From UBA1563 sp037440065 (GTDB lineage Bacteria > Bacteroidota > Ignavibacteria > Ignavibacteriales > Ignavibacteriaceae): DNA of 64,000 nt. Both the position numbers and the translations under genes were made by a program. Shown here in pieces: positions 28,383 to 36,286 of the stretch. The notes under the pieces are model-generated. The model saw nothing but the letters and a program-made list of their open reading frames with translations. It had not been told where the DNA came from and did no database searches. The DNA is taken from NCBI GenBank assembly GCA_037440065.1, contig JBBIUV010000018.1, positions 354,676 through 418,675 of the forward strand, given 5' to 3'. How positions within the stretch are numbered: position 1 is the stretch's first letter; the number at the start of each line of letters is the position of its first letter.

Positions 28383-30377
28383 ATGAAACGGATTTCAATA
28401 TTTTCTTTGTTTTTCTTACTGGTGTGCAATACACTTTTTTATTCACAGATTCCGGAGCGTAAAGGCTGGTGGAAATTCGACAACATTGATACTCCTCTAA
28501 AAGCTGAAGTTGGCTTCGGAAATGATTTGGTGTTAGTCGGAACTCATCAAGTTATCGATGGTCCTGATGTGAACAACAACGCTGTTAAGATCGGTGTCGG
28601 AAGTCATTATAAAGTGACACACGGCATCGCTCCAAACGGGGGAGGAACAAAAGTAAATGAATATACGCTTCAATTTGATTTCCGTATGCCTGTACAATCT
28701 GGTTGGCATTGTTTCTTTCAAGTAAGTCCCCTTAACAACACCGATGGTGATTGCTTCATAAATACAACAGGACATATTGGCGTTGGTTCAACGGGATATT
28801 CAGAACATACTATAACTGCCGGTGAGTGGTATAAATTAGTTATCACAGTAAAGAATGGCACCTTTTATAAATATTATTTAGATGGACAATTATTCCATGA
28901 AGGAAGTGTCCAGGCGGTGGATGGACGATTTGCACTTGAGAATTTATTCCTAGCGTTCGCTGATGAAGATGGTGAAGATGGTGAAATGGATTGTGCTGAA
29001 TTAGCAATTTGGGATCGCGCTCTAACCGCGCAAGAAGTTTTTGCTCTCGGTAGTTTTCATGCAATTGATGTTACCCCTCCGGCAGCCCCAACAGCGCTTG
29101 CGGTTACACAATTATCGTATCAAAATTTAATTACATGGGCAGATGTTCCGGGAGAAGAAGGTGAAACTTATGATCTCTATTACTCGGAGAATCCGATAAC
29201 CGATATCACAAAAGCCGAAGTTCTGAAGTTGAAGGTTGCAGAGAATATACAAAACATTGAACACATTCTCCGGGCTCCAAATACAGATCAAGATATTACG
29301 AGCTATTACGCCATTGTTTGTAAAGATTATTCAGGGAATTACTCCCAGCCCTATTTTCTTAATACACCAACTACAAATAAGGGAAAGGGAGTTCCGACAA
29401 TCGGACTAACCGCGCCACTAAATTTTAGCGCCGATGGAGATTTAGCTGAATGGTCGACAGTCCCTCAGATTAGAATTATTAATTCTGAAGGAACCGGGTT
29501 CTTAGCCTCCAACGGAAATTTTGATGGGGACCAAGATATGAGTGCACTCGCATATATAACGACCGATAATCAAAATCTTTATTTTGCTGCTGATGTTACC
29601 GATGATATTTATTCATGGAAATCAAGATCAGACCCGTGGATGAATGATGCTATCGATTTATTCATCGGTTTATTTGATTCGCACAATACTGCATTTACTA
29701 GTTATCAAAGAAGGGCTACTCCACATTATCAAATGAGGTTTGACCAAGAAAGAGTTACTATCGGTGGTAGCGACAGCCTAATGGTGATCGGCACAAACTA
29801 TTATTTCGGTGAGAAAGTGCTTACTTCGGGATACATTATTGAAGCCAAAATTCCTTTTGCAGATATCGCAAAAAAACGAAATGCTACTTACACCGGTTTA
29901 ACGGATAGTATTTTCCACCCGATTGAAGGAATGAAAATCCCGATCGACTTCTCTTTTAATGATGCGGATGCATCAGGAAATAGAGAATTAGTTTTTACTT
30001 ATTCTCCTTATAATCAAGATCAGTCGTGGAATGATCCTTCTCGTTGGTTATGGACCTGGATTGGAAATAAAATGAAAGTTGATCCGAATGGGGTTGAAGA
30101 TGGAATTGTTGCAGTTGATTATCGTTTGGAACAAAATTATCCAAATCCGTTTAATCCGTCAACTAAAATCACTTATTCACTACAAAAACCGGAATTGGTT
30201 TCTCTTAAAGTTTATGATGTTCTCGGAAGAGAAGCTGCAACTTTGGTAAATCAATATCAAACCGCCGGAAGCCATACCGTAAACTTTAATGCTGCTAATC
30301 TGGCAAGTGGAATCTACTTTTATAAAATTGAAGCCGGTTCTTTTCAAAGTATTAAAAAACTGATTCTTTTGAAGTAA
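28383..30377 (+). CDS. Secreted LamG plus CBM9-like protein with T9SS domain
   Basis: The 664-residue protein has a signal peptide ending LFYSQ. Its domains are a LamG-like jelly roll (about 25-225; KGWWKFDN, VGSHYKVTHGIAPNGGG), a FnIII domain (about 230-330; PPAAPTALAV) and a CBM9-like domain (about 345-555). The last carries the family cues DGDLAEWSTVPQI, NLYFAADVTDD, DPWMNDAIDLFI and MKIPIDFSFNDAD. A T9SS domain follows (YPNPFNPSTKITY, IKKLILLK). CBM9-like domains bind carbohydrate; no hydrolase domain is present. The FnIII-CBM9-CTD part is closely related to that of 48579-51077, while the LamG part matches 26952 and 30442, so the locus shuffles modules. No terminator separates it from 30442, 64 bp downstream. 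Confidence 0.92.
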   Translation: MKRISIFSLFFLLVCNTLFYSQIPERKGWWKFDNIDTPLKAEVGFGNDLVLVGTHQVIDGPDVNNNAVKIGVGSHYKVTHGIAPNGGGTKVNEYTLQFDFRMPVQSGWHCFFQVSPLNNTDGDCFINTTGHIGVGSTGYSEHTITAGEWYKLVITVKNGTFYKYYLDGQLFHEGSVQAVDGRFALENLFLAFADEDGEDGEMDCAELAIWDRALTAQEVFALGSFHAIDVTPPAAPTALAVTQLSYQNLITWADVPGEEGETYDLYYSENPITDITKAEVLKLKVAENIQNIEHILRAPNTDQDITSYYAIVCKDYSGNYSQPYFLNTPTTNKGKGVPTIGLTAPLNFSADGDLAEWSTVPQIRIINSEGTGFLASNGNFDGDQDMSALAYITTDNQNLYFAADVTDDIYSWKSRSDPWMNDAIDLFIGLFDSHNTAFTSYQRRATPHYQMRFDQERVTIGGSDSLMVIGTNYYFGEKVLTSGYIIEAKIPFADIAKKRNATYTGLTDSIFHPIEGMKIPIDFSFNDADASGNRELVFTYSPYNQDQSWNDPSRWLWTWIGNKMKVDPNGVEDGIVAVDYRLEQNYPNPFNPSTKITYSLQKPELVSLKVYDVLGREAATLVNQYQTAGSHTVNFNAANLASGIYFYKIEAGSFQSIKKLILLK

Positions 30378-30441
30378 CTATTGCGTTGGCAAAAATTAGT
30401 TGATATGCGGTTCAACACAGCAAATTTAATTTAGGAATTAT

Positions 30442-32970
30442 ATGAAACGTTTCTCTTTCTATTCTTTTCTCTTTGTGCTTTTATTTAGTTCACTTTTTTA
30501 TTCGCAAATTTCAACGAGAAAAGGTTGGTGGAAATTTGATGATGCTGCAAATCCATTAAAAGCAGAAGTGAACTTTGGAAATGATTTACAGCTAAAGGGA
30601 ACACATCAAACAGTAAACGGACCGGGAGCCGGCAATGGTGCTGTAAAAATAGGAGTTGGGAGTCATTACAAAATGTCTCATGGAATTGCACCGAATGGAG
30701 GGGGCAGTGGAACTTTTGTAAATGAATACACACTTCAAATTGATTTCATGGTACCTGCAATTGATGGATGGAGATGTTTCTTTCAGACGAATCCAAACAA
30801 CAGTACTGATGGTGATTGTTTCATTAACACCGCAGGAAATATCGGAACGGCCGCAACCGGCTATTCGGCTTACGCAGTTAAAGCGAATGAATGGTATCGT
30901 TTAATTGTTTCGGTTAAAAACGGTGTTCAATTCAACACTTTTTTAGATGGGCAGTTACTCCGCACCGGTACAGTTCAAGGGCTCGATGGACGATTCGCTC
31001 TTGATACTCTGTTGCTGATTTTTGCTGATGAAGATGGAGAAGATAAAGAGATCGTTTGTTCGGAACTTGCAATTTGGGACCACGCTTTAACAGCTGGTGA
31101 AATTGCTTCGCTCGGAGGCTACGGACATAAAGTTTCTGCTCCGGGAACCAAACAGGTAATTCTTGTTCCTTTTCTAAATGAGCCAATGACAAATTCAATT
31201 TACGTTTGTTGGCACGATACCATGTCTACAATTACTCAAGTTGAATATGGGACAACACCGGCTTTGGGGCAGACTGTTACAGGTACAAGTGAAGTTATTG
31301 GAGCGCCTTACCGATGGCATTCCGTAAAATTGTCGGGGCTTCAACCCTACACCGAATATTATTATAAAGCTGTAAGTGGAAGCGGCTCTTCCGATGTTTA
31401 TTCTTTTAGAACACTGCCCGATAGTAGTTCGCAAGGAAAGATCAGATTTTTATTTTTGAGCGATACGCATAGCACCGATACAACTATGGCGGTCAAGGTA
31501 ATTCAAGAAGCGAAAAAGAAGATCCAGCAGTTGTACGGAAGCGATATTCAAAATCAACTTAATTTTGTTCTTCATTCAGGTGATCTTGTAGTTGATGGCA
31601 ATAATATTATTCAGTGGACTGATGAATTTTTTGCACCGATGTCTCCTATTTCTCCAAGCATTCCGTTTATGACCATCACGGGAAATCATGAAGCTGAGAG
31701 TCAAAATTATTATAAGTACATGCACTATGATGAAGTTTCGCCAATTCCGGCCGTGAGCGAAAAATTTTGGTCGTTTAGAGCGGCAAACACCTTGTTTATC
31801 GGGTTGAATACCAATGCGATCACAACCGTCGGAACACTTCAAAAAACTTTGGTTGAACAGATGCTTATAAAAGCCGAAGCCGATACTTCGATTGATTTTG
31901 TATTTGTTATTTCACATCATATGGTTGTTACAGAACTATGGGGCGAAGGAATTACTTTTGACGGTGGACCAAATTATATGAAAACGCAAATCTATCCGTT
32001 ATTAAAAAAGTATTCTAAGGTGGTTCAGCATTCTTACGGTCATACGCATGGTTTTGAAAGAGGAACCGTAGAATCCGAAGCAGTTAATCCACGCGGTGAT
32101 TTCAGAATGGTTTGCGGCGGCGGAGGCGGCGGTGCAACCGATCGTTGGGGCGCTTACAGAAATAATGATTTTCCGGAAATTCAAATTACGTATGATGATT
32201 ATTTTTATCAGATAATCGAAATCGATCCGGTAAAACAGACATTTGAATCTTCCATGTACAGTTTGGGAAATGCAAGCCACAGCCGTGACTCTGAATTAAG
32301 AGATCATTGGTACAGAAAAGTAAATCAACCCGCCCCGGAAAATCCTGTAGCTTCAGCTCCAACAGTTGATACAAACAAAGTTATCTTCAAAACTTCACCA
32401 ATAAGCGGTGATTCATTAATGACTGTGAAAATTCAAGTTGCAGATAACGAAGTTTTCAGTCTGGCGAAAATCGATACTATGGTTCACTGGACAGATATTT
32501 ATGGCGCACCGGATGCAAATTTTAATCCGAGAGATTTAAACAGCGGAATTGATTTAACTAAATTAGCTTTTGACGCTAAGAGATTTGACACTGCAAAACA
32601 ATATTACTACCGCGTTAAATACCGCGACCATAATTTAAAGTGGTCTGGTTGGTCAAACATAGTATCGTTCAATGTTACAACCGACATCAAAGATAACACT
32701 ATTCCAACCGTGTATGCTCTTGAACAAAATTTCCCAAATCCGTTTAATCCGGTTACTAGAATTAATTATCAGTTACCTAAAAATAGTTTTGTATCTCTAA
32801 TTATTTATGATGTTCTAGGAAAAGAAGTTGCCACTTTGGTAAATGAAGAACAATCCGCAGGAACTTATCAAACCACATTTGACGGCAGCAGATTAAGCAG
32901 CGGAATATATTTTTATAAAATTCAAGCTGGAGATTTTATTGAGACAAAAAAACTTGTTCTGATGAAATAA
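30442..32970 (+). CDS. Secreted LamG/purple acid phosphatase-like metallophosphoesterase with T9SS domain
   Basis: The product has 842 residues with a signal peptide ending LFYSQ. A LamG domain (about 25-230) is a close paralogue of those in the two preceding genes. A purple acid phosphatase-type N-terminal FnIII domain follows (about 240-320; VEYGTTPALGQTV). The catalytic domain (about 330-545) has all expected metal-ligand motifs: D341/H343 (SDTHS), D381 (GDLV), N415/H416 (GNHE), H492 or H493 (SHH) and H534/H536 (GHTH). A beta domain and a T9SS tail (FPNPFNPVTRINY, TKKLVLMK) close the protein. It should cleave phosphomonoesters or diesters outside the cell; the LamG domain may tether it to a glycan. 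It is probably co-transcribed with 28383. Confidence 0.93.
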   Translation: MKRFSFYSFLFVLLFSSLFYSQISTRKGWWKFDDAANPLKAEVNFGNDLQLKGTHQTVNGPGAGNGAVKIGVGSHYKMSHGIAPNGGGSGTFVNEYTLQIDFMVPAIDGWRCFFQTNPNNSTDGDCFINTAGNIGTAATGYSAYAVKANEWYRLIVSVKNGVQFNTFLDGQLLRTGTVQGLDGRFALDTLLLIFADEDGEDKEIVCSELAIWDHALTAGEIASLGGYGHKVSAPGTKQVILVPFLNEPMTNSIYVCWHDTMSTITQVEYGTTPALGQTVTGTSEVIGAPYRWHSVKLSGLQPYTEYYYKAVSGSGSSDVYSFRTLPDSSSQGKIRFLFLSDTHSTDTTMAVKVIQEAKKKIQQLYGSDIQNQLNFVLHSGDLVVDGNNIIQWTDEFFAPMSPISPSIPFMTITGNHEAESQNYYKYMHYDEVSPIPAVSEKFWSFRAANTLFIGLNTNAITTVGTLQKTLVEQMLIKAEADTSIDFVFVISHHMVVTELWGEGITFDGGPNYMKTQIYPLLKKYSKVVQHSYGHTHGFERGTVESEAVNPRGDFRMVCGGGGGGATDRWGAYRNNDFPEIQITYDDYFYQIIEIDPVKQTFESSMYSLGNASHSRDSELRDHWYRKVNQPAPENPVASAPTVDTNKVIFKTSPISGDSLMTVKIQVADNEVFSLAKIDTMVHWTDIYGAPDANFNPRDLNSGIDLTKLAFDAKRFDTAKQYYYRVKYRDHNLKWSGWSNIVSFNVTTDIKDNTIPTVYALEQNFPNPFNPVTRINYQLPKNSFVSLIIYDVLGKEVATLVNEEQSAGTYQTTFDGSRLSSGIYFYKIQAGDFIETKKLVLMK

Positions 32971-32983
32971 GTCGATCTCCCGG

Positions 32984-33026
32984 AGAGAGTGACTTTCTCC
33001 TGTCCGCCGTCACTCTCTTTTTTTTT
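32984..33026 (+). terminator. Rho-independent terminator after the metallophosphatase gene
   Basis: AGAGAGTGAC (32984-32993) pairs with GTCACTCTCT (33009-33018). A run of eight or more T follows to 33026. Confidence 0.85.
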
Positions 33027-33097
33027 ATGGCGAAAAAAAATAATGATGTAATTTTCTTGTGTCTCAATCACATTTTATTTAGTATGATAAAAACCTT

Positions 33098-34948
33098 ATG
33101 AAAACTTTTATACGGATAACTTTTTCAGTCCTCCTTTTTTTTCTCTTTGATCTTTTTATTCACGCGCAACCAAAACCAATCCGCGTAGCATGCGTTGGGA
33201 ACAGCATTACGTTTGGCGCCGGTGTATCAAGTGATTTAGCGTATCCTGCCCAACTAGGGAAATTATTAGGCGCGCATTATGACGTGAAAAATTTTGGAGT
33301 TTCCGCGAGAACATTATTAAAAAAGGGAGATTATCCTTATTGGAAAGATCCGGCGTTTGTAGATGCAAAAGATTTTCAGCCGCAAATCGTCATCATCAAA
33401 CTAGGAACCAATGATACAAAACCGCAGAATTGGGTTTACAAGAATGAGTTTTACTCAGATTATATCGATCTGATAAATGAATTCAGAAAAGGGAAAATTA
33501 AACCGCAAATATTTATCTCACGACCGTGTCCTGTTTATCAAACAGCATGGGGAATTAGAGATTCAATCCTAAAACTATTAATTCCGATTATCGATTCCGT
33601 AAAAGAAACCGCAAAAACAGATTTTATAGATTTTAATACTCCAATGCTCGATCACGCTGCATGGTTCCCGGATGGGGTCCATCCGAATGCACCCGGATAT
33701 GCGTTCATGGCTCAAGTTGCCAAAGATGCAATATTAAACAGCGCAGCAGGAATTACACGATACTTTAATGCCAACAAAAACTTTTTTGAAAAAGGAGAAT
33801 CGGTTTCACTTTATTGGGAAAACACCACCGGCTCTCAAGTCACGTTGAATGGTAACCCGGTAAATGCGATCGATTCATTAGTGGTCAATCCGGTTGAAAC
33901 AACAACTTACACATTAATTTCTAAAGGAATTAACAGAAGTGACACCACAATTATCAATCTGCAATACCTTCGTCCGGGGAAAATAAAATCATTTTATGCA
34001 AAACCGAGAAATATAGAAATCGGAACGGGAGATTCTTCTCAGATATTTTGGACAACAGCAATAGAGTCGCAAGTTTTTTTCGATAATCTTCCGGTTGACG
34101 GGAATGGAAGTAAAATTGTTACTCCTTCATCAACCACTTTTTATAAGCTCAGCACAACCGGAGATACATCTGATCTGAAAGAAATTTCTGTTCAACTTCT
34201 TCCTGCGGAAGAAATTAATCGATCTTTGGATGGAGTTGTAAAATCTTCTACAGCGCAAACAAATTTTGCCGCTGCAAACGCAATTGATGGAGATCCAACT
34301 ACGGCTTGGAAAAGTAAACTCGAATCTTCTCCATGGATTTATATCGATTTTGAAAAATTGATGGATTTTAAGCGGGTAGTTTTAAAGTGGGGAAGGAATT
34401 ACGGAATAGCTTATAAGTTGCAATCAATAAGTGAAGCGGGCGCCCTGACCACCATTTACACGCAAAGCGCAGGAATTGGAGGCGTTGAAGACATTACAAA
34501 TCTTTCGGGCAGTGGAAGATATTTGCGACTACAATGCACCAAAAAGTTTATCGCCGATTCCGGTTATGTTTTAAACGAATTTGAGGTTTACGCTCAAAAA
34601 AAAACTACTGCACTTAATGATGAATCAGAAAGTGTAAAAGAATTTAGTCTTCTCCAGAATTATCCAAATCCATTTAATCCGAGCACAACTATCAGCTGGC
34701 GATTGCCTGAGAAGGGTTTTGTAACACTAAAAGTTTACGATGTTCTCGGAAAGGAAATTGCAACTCTTGTAAATGAAGAACAATCAGCAGGTGTTCATCA
34801 AATTAATTTCAATGTGCATTTTGTTGCCAATCACCAGTCACAATCAAATGGTGTTTCTGCAAAAGGTGAACAAGCTTCCGGTGTGTATTTCTATCAACTC
34901 CGCGCAAGCAATTTTGTGCAAACAAAACGGATGATAGTTCTAAAATAA
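33098..34948 (+). CDS. Secreted SGNH esterase with F5/8 type C (CBM32-like) domain and T9SS tail
   Basis: The 616-residue protein has a signal peptide ending LFIHAQ. The SGNH hydrolase domain (about 23-220) has S36 in CVGNSITFGAG, an oxyanion block LGTNDTKP, and D192/H195 in PDGVHPNAPGY, as in sialate or rhamnogalacturonan acetylesterases. Two Ig-like segments follow (about 225-370; GSQVTLNGNPV). A discoidin or CBM32-like domain (about 375-505) has NAIDGDPTTAWKS and RYLRLQCTKKF. The T9SS domain (YPNPFNPSTTISW, TKRMIVLK) contains an insertion of about 19 residues before ASGVYFYQL. Likely role: removal of acetyl groups from a secreted or environmental polysaccharide. The acetyl substrate is inferred from family membership. 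Confidence 0.92.
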   Translation: MKTFIRITFSVLLFFLFDLFIHAQPKPIRVACVGNSITFGAGVSSDLAYPAQLGKLLGAHYDVKNFGVSARTLLKKGDYPYWKDPAFVDAKDFQPQIVIIKLGTNDTKPQNWVYKNEFYSDYIDLINEFRKGKIKPQIFISRPCPVYQTAWGIRDSILKLLIPIIDSVKETAKTDFIDFNTPMLDHAAWFPDGVHPNAPGYAFMAQVAKDAILNSAAGITRYFNANKNFFEKGESVSLYWENTTGSQVTLNGNPVNAIDSLVVNPVETTTYTLISKGINRSDTTIINLQYLRPGKIKSFYAKPRNIEIGTGDSSQIFWTTAIESQVFFDNLPVDGNGSKIVTPSSTTFYKLSTTGDTSDLKEISVQLLPAEEINRSLDGVVKSSTAQTNFAAANAIDGDPTTAWKSKLESSPWIYIDFEKLMDFKRVVLKWGRNYGIAYKLQSISEAGALTTIYTQSAGIGGVEDITNLSGSGRYLRLQCTKKFIADSGYVLNEFEVYAQKKTTALNDESESVKEFSLLQNYPNPFNPSTTISWRLPEKGFVTLKVYDVLGKEIATLVNEEQSAGVHQINFNVHFVANHQSQSNGVSAKGEQASGVYFYQLRASNFVQTKRMIVLK

Positions 34949-34982
34949 TTTTCTTGTTGTTAGTTGTGGCAAGTGCTAAAGA

Positions 34983-35027
34983 GGCTGTTGAGGAGCGGTG
35001 ATTTTGAAACAGCCTTCTTTCGCTTTT
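34983..35027 (+). terminator. Probable terminator after the SGNH/CBM32 gene
   Basis: GGCTGTT (34983-34989) pairs with AACAGCC (35008-35014), extended by imperfect AAAGA/TTCTTT pairing. A T-rich tail (TTCTTTCGCTTTTT) follows. Confidence 0.55.
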
Positions 35028-35180
35028 TATTTAAAGTTGAGCAAAAGTACGTTACATGTCCTTGGTTATCAGGAAATAATTTGGTTCTCTAGGTTTTAAA
35101 AGTTAAACGATATTTAATAGTTTGCGAGCGTAAAAGTCAGAATAAAAATTTTAATAAGTAATTAAGAATTATGGTAATTC

Positions 35181-36047
35181 ATGAAAAAAAATAATTTGGT
35201 GTTAAGCAGTTTACTATTTCTGGTCTTGGTTTGTACCGCAAATCTGTCAGCCCAAGCATTAAGAGTGATGACATACAATATTCGACTTGATAGTCCAAAC
35301 GACGGTGAAAATATTTGGAGTAACAGAAAAGATCATTTCGTCAGTATGATAAAATTTCACAAAGCGGATATTGTTGGACTTCAGGAAGCGCAAAAACATC
35401 AGATTGACTACCTGCAAAAACAATTGCCTGAGTATAGCTGGTTTGGAATCGGGAGAGATGATGGTAAAAATGGGGGCGAATTCACTGCAATCTTTTACCG
35501 GAAAGAAAGATTCGATACATTAGAAACTTCAACTTTCTGGTGCTCGCAAACACCCGAACATCCTGGTTTAGGCTGGGACGCAGCTTATCAAAGAATTACT
35601 ACATATGGAAAGTTTAAAGACAAATCAACCGAAAAAACTTTTTATCTTTTCAACACACATTTAGATAATGAAGGTAAGATTGCTAGACTTGAAAGTGCAA
35701 AACTTATTAAAAGAAAAATGGAAAAAATCTGCGGAAATCTTCCGGTAATTTTTACGGGCGATTTTAATTCCTTCCCAGATTCATCACCATACAAAGTCAT
35801 AACCTCAACTTCGGATTCAAGTAGTTCAATCCAGCTTTTTGATTCCCAATATATTTCTCAAACTAAACATCATGGTCCCAGTGGCACGTTCACCGGATTT
35901 AACATGAACGCAAAACCACTAAAACCAATTGATTTTATTTTCGTCCGGAAAGGGATTTCCGTTCTATCACATGGCACACTGTCGGATTCTTTCGATGGAT
36001 TTCTTCCATCAGATCACTATGCAGTAGTAGCTGATATATTTTTTTAA
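35181..36047 (+). CDS. Secreted endonuclease/exonuclease/phosphatase (EEP) family hydrolase
   Basis: The product has 288 residues and a signal peptide ending LSAQ, with no sorting domain, so it is probably periplasmic. EEP landmarks are LRVMTYNIR, E69 in GLQEAQ, FNTHLDNEG, D194 and N196 in TGDFNSFPD, and the terminal D278/H279 in PSDHYAV. The fold hydrolyses phosphodiester or phosphate bonds in a metal-dependent way. Secreted members include DNases, sphingomyelinases and inositol-phosphate phosphatases, and sequence alone does not choose between them. It sits between an esterase gene and a glycerophosphodiesterase gene, which fits phosphoester scavenging. It is shorter and simpler than its neighbours, with no accessory domains. 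Confidence 0.9.
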   Translation: MKKNNLVLSSLLFLVLVCTANLSAQALRVMTYNIRLDSPNDGENIWSNRKDHFVSMIKFHKADIVGLQEAQKHQIDYLQKQLPEYSWFGIGRDDGKNGGEFTAIFYRKERFDTLETSTFWCSQTPEHPGLGWDAAYQRITTYGKFKDKSTEKTFYLFNTHLDNEGKIARLESAKLIKRKMEKICGNLPVIFTGDFNSFPDSSPYKVITSTSDSSSSIQLFDSQYISQTKHHGPSGTFTGFNMNAKPLKPIDFIFVRKGISVLSHGTLSDSFDGFLPSDHYAVVADIFF

Positions 36048-36286
36048 TGTGAAGGAAATCCATATTTACTTGTTCAAGTAGTTTATAAGATGAACTGATC
36101 GCGGATTATTATTGTTCTCACCTTTAGGTTGGAAAAACTTTTGGCTTCCGGCTCAAGAAAATTCAAATTTGTTCTTGCCTTTCTGTATTCGTTATAATAT
36201 TTTATTAAAGAAAAGTTTGAGTTAATGATATACTTCCGAGTATTCGGAAATTATTGCGATACTAATTACAATAAAGGAATAAAAAC

